DNA from: Scytalidium lignicola
Taxonomy: Eukaryota; Ascomycota; Leotiomycetes
Reading direction: 5' to 3'
Length of the DNA stretch: 36,682 nucleotides
Assembly (NCBI GenBank): GCA_002812745.2
Contig: NCSJ02000397.1
Location: 1-36,682, forward strand
Shown: in pieces, positions 1 to 10,572 of the stretch
Position numbering within the stretch: position 1 is the stretch's first letter
Layout: each line of letters opens with the position of its first letter
Made by a program: the position numbers and the translations under genes
The notes under the pieces: model-generated
The model's input: the letters and a program-made list of their open reading frames with translations, nothing else
What the model was told of the DNA's origin: nothing
Databases searched by the model: none

Positions 1-2298
1 GACAGTGCAGTGCCTGCTGACACACCATTGCTTGGGTTAGCGCCAGCATGTGGATGGCTATTGGCATTACTCGTGCATCTTTCTACAACAGCTTGCAATG
101 ATAAAGAGTTAACATATATTCGCACATATTCATACTCGATTGAAAGTATATGTCGAATATACTGAGGCAAGCGGAACCTCTCAAATTCTTTTCGCCATGC
201 ACTTAACATCGGTTGAAAATCTTTCAGAAGTTCAATATAGCTGCCATTCTGAATAATTCCCGTTGTGTATTGTCGCGACCTGAAAAGTTTTTCATTACCA
301 TGGCGCATTGCATTCGTGATACCTGCCCAGCAATGGATGATCTGATCATCTAGCTCCAAATCCGGAATGTAGTTCAAAGCGCTGGAGGCGGTGGTGTTTG
401 TCTCAGGAGTTTTCCCATCTATTGATGGCCTCCTCTTGCGCGGGGAAAATGATGGGTCCGTCACACGGAGATTTTCAGGCACCATGTTGGTCCAGCCAAG
501 ACGACCAGCGAGCTGAGTCACATATATCAGGAGAAGTCTTTTAATTCTTGCAGCTCTCAGCCGATACCCCTCATCCTCATACTCTGGTCTTGTGATCTCA
601 GCTCCAGCAGCCATCATCTCCTCGATGTTATCAAAGACGCCGAGTTCGTATGAAAGACCCATCGCAGTGCTAAGCAGCATCCAACACATCCGATCACTTC
701 TCCAGGCGGGTTCCAACCAGCTCTCAATTCTCCTTCCGCCGACACCCCCCGGTAGCCGATGACCATCCTCGCCATCGGTACTGTACAAGTCGTTTCCGTC
801 ATATAAAGGAAGCATCAGTTCATCAGTAGCTTCCTGAGGTGGAAAATGTAGAGCACGAGGGTGCCACTCAGTGAGAATCATAAAACTCTCGACGGTACCA
901 AGGGTCCGTAAGCTACCCTTTCTTAAGCCCCTCCATGGAGCAGTGCTGGATGTTTGTGTCTCGGGATCTGCACCGGAACCACAGAAGCCACCTCCGAATG
1001 CCTCTTGCCCCCATAGACAACGTTCAATCATGCCACGTAAATATGTCCATAGTTGCTCATGTATAGCAGAGGATCTACTGTTACCTCCGGTGCCCTGTAA
1101 TCTCTTGTATCTTGAAGCTATCGTCAGAAGAGTGACTGTAAGAATAGGCTCCTCAGTCAATAGAGTTGGATGGGTTCCAGGGTTTCGGAACGTTGGAGGT
1201 GATATCGGAGTTAGTGGCGAAAGATATTCATAATAGCTATAGCATCTATTAGTCTGGAGCGATTCTGCCTAGCAGAGGTCTTACATACTAATCAATATAA
1301 TCAATGGCTTCGGCAGCTGTGAACCATCCTGCCCGAACAAAGCGGAAACGGGACCAAGCTCTAACAGCATCTTTATATCCCTGGTCTTGGGTCCTATCTG
1401 GGCGATTTATGTTGATCCCTTCAGTAGCCAGTGCAGGATCTACGGCACACTCATCACGCCGCGTTGTTGGAGGGCCGGTATGATTCTGATAGTTTTGGCT
1501 ATTAACTCGAGATAAAATGGGCTGCTGACGATCACTCGGAGTGAGCGTTCCGATGACCGGGGAAAGCTGACTATTGCTCTCCCTTTTCGCTCGTTTGTGG
1601 GCTGGGTTACTGCGACGATTAGCTTGATCTAAAATGCTAGAGACATTTGTGCCTTACCTATCTGTAGCAGCTTTGTAAAGCAGGTCAAGCGCATCATGAG
1701 GTCCATATACCTCTCTCCGCATAACTTCTTGAGCTTCGAGGTTCTCAAGCTGCGTATTAGATTCATCTGAACCTCGATCATATTGGCTGGGGGAGTCATG
1801 CGACGTTTGCCTTGGCCTTCGCAATGGTGCTCTTCTACCTATAGAGCCGCCTGGAGTCAACGGCGGTGGGGGCAGGTCATCATCTCCGTTCAGCGGTACA
1901 GATATTCGTGAAGTAGAGAGAGCTTCTATCGAGTCTTGCCGCGCATGCGGAGAGCCACTGCCAACCATTTTCCGGCCATTGCGAACGACGTAGTCGTCGC
2001 CGAAATCGTAGCTGTCTTCTCTCCCGTCGTCTGCCTTTCTCTTCCTTCTCGTGGCAGAAAAGTAACAGTCCTTGCTTTCACGTCGACATCGAACGCATGG
2101 GGGATCGCCTGGATTGTCTACGCTTCCCAAGTCGCATTTCACCTTCCGTCGCCGACAAGGGATGCAGGCCTGATAGACCCGCTTGTGCTGCGGCGGCACT
2201 GGTGGTTGCGCCTGGGTATTCGCGGCGATGGAGTTGCTTTGAGCTGTCGCATTTGAGTCTGCTCGTTTTAGAGGATACTGAGATGTTGTCGTCGACAT
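1..2298 (-). CDS. Zn(II)2Cys6 transcription factor, Aro80-like (C-terminus cut by window edge)
   Basis: Fungal zinc-cluster regulator, read as complement(join(<1..1236, 1289..1609, 1658..2298)), at least 732 residues and open at the left edge. The zinc cluster is plain: Cys45, 48, 55, 68, 71 and 78, followed by a basic stretch (RRKRK). The middle region after exon 2 ([13 protein letters not shown], then EAIDYID) and the long exon 3 match the fungal-specific regulatory domain of the Aro80-type regulators, which in yeast activate aromatic amino acid catabolism; that target is inference here. Both introns (48 and 52 nt) have GT donors and CTAAT branch points about 10 nt before AG. The start at 2298 gives a Ser/Thr/Gln-rich leader before the cluster. 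An ATG in another frame lies 40 nt upstream (2338). The DNA-binding family is certain; the Aro80 assignment is from memory of the family and moderate. Confidence 0.85.
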
Positions 2299-3051
2299 GG
2301 TCAGGACGTGGTTTCGCTAGGGCCTCGAGATGGTCCACATCGGCTGGAGGCGGGTTAAAGAGGCTCCCAGAGGGTTATCACGCAGAAAGCGCGATGCGCC
2401 CAATGAATGATAAGGTATCTCCGATATAGTGTTAGTCAGCGCGTGAACGCTCCTTTGCAGCAATGCAACCAACGGATGTGCGCGACGTGGTCTTCACGAA
2501 AGACATGCGGTAATTTTGAAAAATACAGAATTTGAAGAGTGCATTATGGAGGCGGAGGAGGTTATCGTTGGACTTGCCTCTTCGGCACAATCTGTGTGGG
2601 CGCCAAAGAACCCACGTCACATGCAGGAGTGACAGGGGTGGGCTATTGGCATTATTGAGGTACACTGAGCAGTTTATGCCATCACAGAAGCTATTAGAGA
2701 ATCTATAAATTAAATTCCTCAATTGCTTAATTGCTTAGATACTCTTTCATCGAATCTAGGTAGCTTGGTTTTCTCTGGGATATATGTTACACGTTTACCT
2801 CAATCCACTTTATGTTAGACCAACCATCTGAGCCCCGCCGTGAAGTGCNGGGGGGGATCGCTGATAGATTCATGCCACCGTTGGCGCCCACCTTTGCTTC
2901 CCCTGAAGCCATCAAAAGCTATAACCTCAATCGATATGGTTATTTTGGTCAATGGCGGCAATGAAGGCAGATATAATACAGGGCTGTTTGCTCTTGTGCC
3001 TGCAGCATCACAGCATCAATCGCTGCGTAAGGCTGCCACCGCAAACCTTAA
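2299..3051. other. Intergenic: 5' region of the Aro80-like gene and 3' region of CYP8
   Basis: About 750 bp between two genes on the minus strand. I see no credible gene. It holds the upstream region of the regulator, including an out-of-frame ATG at 2338, and the region downstream of CYP8. One N at 2849 sits directly before a run of seven G. Short open frames here lack family resemblance and splice structure. Confidence 0.6.
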
Positions 3052-4832
3052 CTACCATGAATCAAAATTGCCAAATCCGCCTGCTTTGAACTTCTTCTTC
3101 ACAGGTTCCTCAACAAAGCCCTCTTCCGGTGCAGTATATCTGCCCTTGTCTTCGGGAATAGCAGCCTTCATGTATTTTCCAACTCCGCCGGCTTGCTGAC
3201 GTTGCTCCGCCATCCCATCAGTCCTAATTCGCTTTCCTGTCCAAGTTGTCTTATCATCCTCTGTTCCACCACGTTTTACGATCTCCTCTTTTTCTTTGAC
3301 CTTTTCATCATTTTCCCGTTTCTGCCTCTGGAACTCTTCAAATGGGTCAACAAAGACCACTACATTTTCTATAACAATATCTTTTATTGGTCGATCAGAC
3401 CCATCAGTAGGCGTATTTTCCATCGTCTGTAGCACGTCTAAACCACCAACTACTCGACCAAATATCGTATGCTTGTTATCCAGGTGTTTCGCCGGTCTGT
3501 AGAGAATGAAGAATTGACTGGAATTGGTATTCTTCCCCTTGTTGGCCATACTAACGATACCTCTCGCATCGTGTGTCAGGGGCCCATCAAATTCATCTTG
3601 GAAGTTCTTCCCCCATATACTAGTGCCTCCTTTCCCAGTTCCGGTTGGGTCACCGCCCTGTATCATAAAATTGCGAATATTTCGATGGAATGCAACATCC
3701 TTATAGTAGCCCTTTTTGGCCAACTGCACAAAGTTCCATACCGCTCTCGGAGCGGTTTCAGTCTGAAGCTCAATATTCAGAGATCCTAGATTCGTTTCTA
3801 CTCTTGCGTATCCCTTAATCTTCACCCGTTTCGGTCGAAGCATGTATTCCTCATCCGTCAACAATGCTCGCTCTCCGCTTGTCTCGGGAGTCAAGCCTGT
3901 ACTCGTAAAGCTTGCAGCAGCTTTACCTGTAGTATACTGCGCTGCATTATATGCCAACCTCTTTTCCTGTATCATCGAAGGCTTTTTAAAAGCATTTGCT
4001 GCATCGGTCTTGGTGACTTGTTTTGTGCGGTTGATATCGCTACCGGCCTCTCTTTCTCTTCTAGCTCGCTCGACAGCTTCCTTGGCCCTCAAGACCTTAT
4101 CGCCTACCCGGCCTAAAGCATCTATATTCACGCTCCCTTTTTGTCTCTCCTCTTCTTGCTCCTTAGTAAGGACGGACTTGCCATCCTTTAGAAACTTAAA
4201 CTTGCTCAGATCCCTGCTCTCGATATTCTGAGGATCTTGTAGCGTGATGATATCCGATCGCCCGAATTCTCGATCATCGACCAAGTCCCTCCACATCTTA
4301 GCCTTGATATTCAGCCTCTCAACTGTCTCCCAAGCAAATACGTTTGCCTCGCTGCCATGCCGAATAGCAACGATGTGCGTATTGTCTGTGAAGACCTTGA
4401 ATGTAATAGGGTCAATCATATCTCCCTGTCCATCGCCGATTCCACCATCCTGAGCGGTAGTATCGCTATTGCGCGCAAAGTTCAACTTTATTAAATCCTT
4501 CTCCTTCAGAGGTTCTCCATTGACTGGGTTCGTGCCCTGTTTTGCAAGCCACTGGCTTATGACTTCGACGTCAAAGATTGTACCCTCAGGCGTGCATACC
4601 GGATGCTTAAATGGCTGTAAACTTGCGGCGCAGAAGTTAAAGGGAAGCCTCTTGAATGTGGCACCGTTTGGCGCCTTCGAAGAGACGTTTGAACCGGCGC
4701 TGGCAGAATAGGCATCTGAGGATGACCACTCAGAGTGTGTAATGTACAGCTTGTCGGTTCCTAGCACAAATCAGTATTCTAAATCGCGCATAATCGAGGA
4801 GTAGAATCAAATTGTAGCATACCTTTCCCCAT
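3052..4832 (-). CDS. cyp8: U-box peptidyl-prolyl cis-trans isomerase (cyclophilin-like 2)
   Basis: Nuclear cyclophilin fused to a U-box, the CYP8/PPIL2 family, associated with the spliceosome and with E3 ubiquitin ligase activity in its relatives. CDS complement(join(3052..4760, 4823..4832)), 572 aa. The first exon is only 10 nt and encodes MGK plus one base; the 62-nt intron has a GTATGC donor and a CTGAT branch. The resulting N-terminus (MGKGTDKLYITHSEW) matches the family, which supports this start over an ATG inside exon 2. The U-box covers residues 41-110, a linker with charged helices 200-300, and the cyclophilin domain 319-475, with FHR at 361-363 and the QGGD loop at 371-374. His replaces the drug-binding Trp of cyclophilin A (KHLDNKHTIFG), as is usual for this subfamily. 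The C-terminus is Lys/Glu-rich. Confidence 0.95.
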
Positions 4833-5502
4833 ACCTGCGCATTCGAGTGTCCTCAGCTAAATCTATGACCAAGTTAGCCACCGTGAGGCTACTCAAGACT
4901 TTAGCGCGAACCTTATCTCACTTATTTATTAGCCTGGATCCTAGCGTGTTCATCTCCTAGACGACAAATTACTTGCACTGTCAGTCTAATTGCAGCATAT
5001 CCCTTCAACAGCTTTATCATTCAAATGTGACCTCATGGCAAGTACCTAGAGAGTATCAAGCTACAGAAAGTTATCTGTAATTCCATATGTTATCCTAGAA
5101 CTAGAGTGCAACAAGGTGGAAACATCATTCCTCGGAATAGTCTCATTTACACACCTTCAAAATTCTGTTAATTATTTTAATTATATTAAATCCTATGGTA
5201 GGCGTGAATGTTTGTGCGGTATTTCTTTTGTTAAAATACATTTAGATGCCATGCGCAAAGTCCATGTCAATTATAAGCATGGCTTCCAAATTGGATAACT
5301 CTCTATTAGTAGTGTCTTGCTTTAACGATTTTGAAAGCAAAAGCTAGTTAATGTGCTATATACATGCATATTGACGAAATTCTAGTTAATGACAAAGGAA
5401 AGGAGTCCTTCAAGTCCTGCAAAGCTCCACACAAAACGCGACCTCGCAAAAACCAAAAACATATACAACCCAACGACCATGAGGATAGGATATACCTAAA
5501 CT
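4833..5502. other. Intergenic, AT-rich, no gene seen
   Basis: About 670 bp upstream of CYP8 and downstream of the DUF7702 gene, both on the minus strand. AT-rich, no open frame of note, no tRNA-like box pair and no repeat that I can recognise. Confidence 0.6.
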
Positions 5503-6471
5503 TTACTTCGTCGGATATTGTTGTTCCAACTCATAATCCCGCTTTTTGCCACTACCAGCCAGAGCTGTTATGATATGGCCAATAATTGTCATCTTTGCAA
5601 TCTTCAATATCGGATTTTCCTTCTTGGCTTCGCGCTGTCTCTGTTGTTGTAACGGAGTCTCGTTGCTGCTATCGCTAGGGATTTGGGAATGTGTGTGTGT
5701 TCCCTGTGGCGGTACACTCTCATTCTTATCCAGTTTCTTCAAAGTCAACCCAGTGCCTTCATACAGTAAAACCACAACAAACTCCTCAAGTATAGACATG
5801 CATAACAACACGGTGACATTTCCAGCGAGTTGGTTGAAGGTTTGGCGGTGGGTGAAATTCGCAAGGCAGCTGTAGACCAGTCGGACGAGGAGGAAAGGTA
5901 AAGAGAGGCCAACCGCGAGAATGAGTCGTTTTTCCCCAGGTTCAGCATGGGAGACGGATGTCGATAGGACGATAGTTGAGACGATCACAGCGGCAAAGGA
6001 AACAATGTATAGAGCACTGCTGGCTTTGCTCAATGACCCTGTCTGGAACTTCCCCGTCTTCTCGAAATCATTTCCTGCATCGACACCGCCAATAATACCC
6101 AACACCAGTGCCACGATAATAATGATTTGGATGACCATCAACAACCGTCGGTCAACGAGTTGGCGATGAGTCTTCCCAATACTCTCTGATGCCCGACTTA
6201 GGAGTCCCAAGCTCGCAAGCAGTAATGGGGAGAACCCGATACTTTGTAGGATAGCTGAGCCTGTATAAAGACTCACATTTGTCGGATCGGATATTGTAGC
6301 CAGCTGCATAGCTGGGCCGATGGTTCGTGCAAGGCAGAAGAGAATGAGGAAGAACCAGCCAGCCGAGCGTCCGAAGCCGTGTCGGATGGAAAGAAGGAAG
6401 GCGATAGCCATAGCAGGGACATAAACGACAAGTTCAGCGATGGAGATCCCGCTGCGGTAGGAGATAGTCAT
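5503..6471 (-). CDS. Seven-helix integral membrane protein, DUF7702 family
   Basis: Single-exon gene, 322 aa. Seven hydrophobic segments are visible at roughly residues 13-30, 38-57, 70-92, 112-131, 152-172, 184-205 and 216-239, followed by a polar tail of about 80 residues rich in Gln, Ser and Lys that should be cytoplasmic. The length, spacing and the N-terminal segment (ISIAELVVYVPAMAIAF) are those of the fungal DUF7702 family, found widely in Pezizomycotina. No biochemical function is established for the family that I know of; the seven-helix layout has led to comparisons with receptors, but nothing in this sequence proves signalling. The nearest neighbour upstream is the zinc-cluster regulator at 8078, 1.6 kb away and divergent, so no operon-like link is implied. 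Confidence 0.85.
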   Translation of the reverse strand: MTISYRSGISIAELVVYVPAMAIAFLLSIRHGFGRSAGWFFLILFCLARTIGPAMQLATISDPTNVSLYTGSAILQSIGFSPLLLASLGLLSRASESIGKTHRQLVDRRLLMVIQIIIIVALVLGIIGGVDAGNDFEKTGKFQTGSLSKASSALYIVSFAAVIVSTIVLSTSVSHAEPGEKRLILAVGLSLPFLLVRLVYSCLANFTHRQTFNQLAGNVTVLLCMSILEEFVVVLLYEGTGLTLKKLDKNESVPPQGTHTHSQIPSDSSNETPLQQQRQREAKKENPILKIAKMTIIGHIITALAGSGKKRDYELEQQYPTK

Positions 6472-8077
6472 CTTGGCCGTAGGTCCTATTACTTTCGATA
6501 GAAATAGTGAGGGTGATGAGGCAATAAAAAAATATTTTCAAATTTAGATATATTCTACACTTAGATATGAAAATATCCCACGTGTGTCATTCTATGTACA
6601 AACGAGAGTCCTGATTGTTTTGGGGCCTTTCACTAGATATATACTGCCTGCGGTACGCAACGCAATACAATCCGCAGCCCGGTACCCATAACCCAAACGT
6701 TGCTGCAGTAGTGTCTCACTGTCCAAGCCCTCCTCAAGGACTCAAACTTTTAACTCTACTAACCTTAATGTGGTAATAATGTGCGTAGACCAATGAAGTT
6801 TTGAGTAGATGTTGAGGAGGAGTATCAAGCTACGGCTCCACAAGCTTAATTTATTGCCAAGACACTGCCATTGGGCCGTCTAACATGCACGGCCGCAGCC
6901 TCCTACCCTCTCATTTGCTGTCGTCGCACTGTTTTCTGACTTTGCAGGTATGATTGGACGTGCAGCATACCGGATTTGGCTTAGGCGCAGCCCTTCATCG
7001 AAGTTACCCAAACCGTGGGAAAACTGTAAGTTTTGAATGTTTGAACAGGATCATCTCATCTTTCTCAGCAACATCGATTTCTCACAGGAGTCTGTCTCAG
7101 AAACCGCTTCACTCACTCTAAGCAAGAGTTTAAATAACAAAAGAACTGGAAACAAGACGACACAAAGAGAAATCTCTCAAGAAGCAATATGCAATACGCG
7201 TTTTGGATGCCTGGTTGCTGCAGTACGGTATTATTCAAACACTGGACGCGTTGGATCTAAAAAGGAAAAGAGGCGTAACTTATCCATGAAAATTAATCAG
7301 AGATCAAGAGTGATGGATGATAACAATCATCCTGAGATAACACCAATGAAATAGGCGGATGGACATAACTTTCAAAGAAATAACTGCAATAACAGGACAC
7401 AATCTGAGGCACGGCAGATTGTTTTCTGAGAACATCTCTCTTGCTGCAGATCCTGGATTCTGATTCTTGATTCTTGATTCTTGATTTCTGATTCCTGGTT
7501 CTTGAGGCAAGGGTGCGACCCCTCCAATCAACCTTCACCATCACGAAATAAGAGTACGGGACGACATCTTCTCTTGAGGCTTGATTGGCTGGCAGACGGA
7601 ATTCCCACTTCTGGCTCGACTCCTCTTGCGGCGTAAGCACAGCTGCACATGTCGTAAATCGCAGGGGTGACTCGAGCGGGCTGTGCCGCACCCACCTGCC
7701 CCTCAACGTTTAAAGTTCACCTCGTCCCGATTCGGCATGCTGTGCGATCTCCCCATTTCCTGTAGTCGATTTTGAGTTTGCCTCCTCACACAGACAGATC
7801 CACCAGCTTTTTAGGCCATCCAGTGTAAATGTGACGTCTCTTGTTACCGCAGCGAGATTGATATTGCGCGTTTCGTGACGCAGGACAGGGCGCAGTTCGT
7901 GAGGCTTTGCCGTATCGATATTGTTTTCATTCGTGCTGAGCTGAGTGCCTTTGGCATTTCTATATCACAGGCTACCACCATTTGTGGTCTGAAAACGGTA
8001 TGCTGGAAGCATTCTCTCTCTATTGACTGTTTTCGCTTGACGCCTTTCGCCCTCGAGTACTGGGCTTCGTGCCGATC
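6472..8077. other. 1.6 kb divergent intergenic region, no gene seen
   Basis: Separates the DUF7702 gene (-) from the zinc-cluster regulator (+). I find no convincing coding sequence; open frames at 7037-7354 (+) and 7293-7706 (-) have low-complexity or repeat-derived translations. It contains a degenerate 7-bp tandem repeat at 7456-7503 and a CACGTG core near 6580. It probably holds both promoters and long 5' leaders; an RNA gene cannot be excluded without transcript data. Confidence 0.55.
7456..7503. repeat. Degenerate heptanucleotide tandem repeat (GATTCTT)n
   Basis: About 6.5 units of a 7-bp motif: three exact GATTCTT copies at 7462-7482, flanked by GATTCT (7456-7461), GATTTCT, GATTCCT and GGTTCTT. 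It lies in the intergenic region upstream of the zinc-cluster regulator. Likely a length-variable minisatellite with no coding role. Confidence 0.85.
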
Positions 8078-9962
8078 ATGGTATACTGTGGGAAGCCTTC
8101 CAAGGGATGCCAGAACTGTAGAGAGAGGAAGATCAAAGTGAGTGAGATCCTTATCCTTATATCTCCTGATCCCGTAGACGCCATAAGGCGAGACCGTTGA
8201 GGGGTCTCGCAGAGGTACCAATCACGATAAAATCCATAGTCTACCGACGTTTAGGGAAACTGTTGCGACTGACAGGTGATAGTGCGATCAAGCGAGGCCG
8301 GGATGTGGACAATGTGCCAAGTTGCAGAAGGAGTGTCCGGGCTACCGAAATCTGCTCGATCTCGCTTTCAGAAATGAGAGTGACAGTGTCATTAAGAAGG
8401 CTAAGGCGAGAGCCAAGTTCTCAAGAGAGACTGCTGCCAGCCAAACTGTGATAAAGCCACAGACGACCAAGAACCCCTCGCATGTATCCACTCCAGCTTC
8501 AGACGTGTCGGCCGATAGCTATGAGACTTCTAGGTCCTCCGGCAGGACTCCTAGTTCTTTCTCATCTAGTGACTCGGTAGACTCGCCGGCCCTATCCTCC
8601 TTTGCCATGGTTCCTTCAATGGGGCAACGAGGTACAACCTTCTTTGTAAACAACTTTGTGGCACAACAATCTTGGCCATCTCAGGGTCACTTTTCCTTTC
8701 TAATTGATATCTGTCGTAGAGACGGGCTGGATGATTGGTTATTACATGGCATGACCGCTGTTGGTCTTGCCTGTCAAGCAAACTCTACCAAATCCTCTCA
8801 GCTCATGGTTCAGGCTAGGAGGGAGTATATGGCGGCCCTCCGCGCTACGAACAAAGCACTTAGATCACCGGATGCTACAAAAGATAGCACCGTAGTTACC
8901 ATTATGGTTCTCAGTATTTTTGAGACAGTTACTGGAAAGAAGGAAGGATCTATAAAAGCCTGGGCCGATCATCTCAACGGGGCTGCATCGTTAATAAAGC
9001 TCCGAGGTGACTCTCAACTTCAGACACAAGTTGGCTACAGCATATTCCTACAAATAACATCCCATTATATGATAGCCTGTATGCAACGCGAAGTCGCACT
9101 CCCTGAAGATCTAGCAAAGCTAAGGACTGACGCCATCAAACAATTGAATGGCTCGGTGCCAGCAACACCTCTCCTTACTGCCGTAGATCAATTTACAGCA
9201 TTCAGAGCAGCCATCAAGAGTGGTACTTTGAGTAGCCCGGAGGACATCCTCAGAGAAGGGTTGAGCGTTGATGGTATGTTTGCAAGCGTGTTCAGTAATG
9301 TTGAGCGAGAATGGCTCTACGAAACTGTCTACACAAATGCGGATCCAGAAATCATCTACAACGGCCGTTATGATATCTACCACGACTACTGGGTAAGCCA
9401 GCTCTGGAATGCAGTTCGAGGATGCCGACTTCTCCTCAATGAAAAATTACGTGCTCAGCTTCTCGACGGCTTCGCGTCCGTTCCACCCCTCTTCATATCA
9501 GAAGAATACACTGCCTTATTTCAAATTACAACTCAGACTATCCTGCAAATGCGCGACGAAATTCTTTACAGTGTACCCCAGCACATAGGATACGTCACTA
9601 GAAAGCCATTTTCAAGACCATCAGGTTCAGTCTCGACTATTCCAACCAAAAACAGCACCGTATCTTCACCCCCCGACTCTTCATCACCGCCTTCAATACT
9701 CAATTGGAAACCTAGAAATGGTCCTGTTACAGCTGCTGCAGCCTACTTCCTCCAATGGCCACTGTTTGTCTCGGGCCTCACGCGCATTACAACGCCAGAA
9801 GTTAGAGCAATAACTATTGAGCGTTTACGATATTTGGCAGAGGTCATGGGCATGCAACAATCACATGCACTTGCGGATTACCTGACAGATATGATTCCCA
9901 ATCTGGATATGACCAAACCAGGATTCCCTTCAAAACGCCCACATTTTGGTCAGAGTTTTTGA
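8078..9962 (+). CDS. Zn(II)2Cys6 transcription factor (fungal-specific regulator)
   Basis: Zinc-cluster regulator of 579 aa, CDS join(8078..8137, 8283..9962). The cluster is split by the 145-nt intron: exon 1 encodes MVYCGKPSKGCQNCRERKIK and exon 2 continues with CDQARPGCGQC, giving Cys11, 14, 21, 28, 31 and 38 in the usual Cx2Cx6Cx6Cx2Cx6C spacing, followed by PGYRNL. The donor is GTGAGT and a CTGAC branch lies about 10 nt before the acceptor at 8281-8282. The remainder resembles the Fungal_trans_2-type regulatory domain of the large MVYCGKPSKGC-starting family, with a Ser/Thr-rich linker around residues 70-110. Such proteins are often tied to secondary metabolism or nutrient use, but no biosynthetic cluster lies next to this gene, so its target is unknown. 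Confidence 0.9.
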
Positions 9963-10572
9963 AGACAGTCTTTTTGTTTAACTAGTTGCATTATCTGGTG
10001 GAGTTAAATTGCTTTGTTTTGGAACAAACACGATAATTTGGTAGATAACTTTAGATATTTGGGATGAAGTGCTTTGGTTTATGAGGTTGATAGGGGCGCT
10101 GGTCGCCGGAGTTTGGTTTAATCTCGAGTTTATTAGCTCAATATAAAAGTTGGGTATTACTCGGAGGAAGCATTTNGGGGGGTTTTACGGAGGCAATTTA
10201 TGTAGAAAGATATGATACCATGAAACATGCAGCCAGCGAACGGCAAACCAGTATTAAGAACTACTGTAGACAGCGTTGGGTGTGGCAGCATTGCTATACG
10301 ACTGGGGCGTTCTTAAACATCTGACATAGCAAATAAATAATACCCTAATTTCCCATACTATTTATTCAACAGTAGTAGTGACTTTTATGACAATACACAC
10401 CTTAAATATTCAAAATAAACCCAATTTCATTCAAATTATACAAGTCGCGAGTATTATTAGACAACGCCTCCGCCCAGCCTATCTATTTACACAATTCAAT
10501 CCATAGGTGGCCCGAATAACTGGGGACCAGATTGATTCAATAAAAAACCAGAATACGCTCTTAATAAGATTT
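9963..10572. other. Intergenic between convergent genes, no gene seen
   Basis: About 610 bp, AT-rich, between the 3' ends of the regulator (+) and the GOST gene (-). It should carry both 3' UTRs and polyadenylation regions. One N at 10176 precedes six G. No gene, repeat or RNA signal recognised. Confidence 0.6.

Noticed and set aside
1629..1657. 29-nt intron in the Aro80-like gene using the acceptor nearest the donor
   Set aside because: Too short, and the phase leads to a stop; the 48-nt version ending at 1610 has a CTAAT branch and keeps the frame.
3842..4231. 129-residue open frame antisense to CYP8
   Set aside because: Shadow of the CYP8 linker; the minus-strand frame has U-box and cyclophilin motifs.
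5051..6833. 14-bp exact repeat GAGTATCAAGCTAC at 5051-5064 and 6820-6833
   Set aside because: A few matches of this length are expected by chance in 36 kb; no flanking similarity that would indicate a mobile element.
7037..7354. 105-residue open frame in the large intergenic region
   Set aside because: Composition looks random (many Asn, Ser, Lys), no homologous motif and no splice partners; treated as non-coding.
8078..9962. Secondary-metabolite cluster suggested by the zinc-cluster regulator
   Set aside because: Neighbours are a membrane protein of unknown role and housekeeping genes; no synthase, transporter set or tailoring enzymes adjacent.
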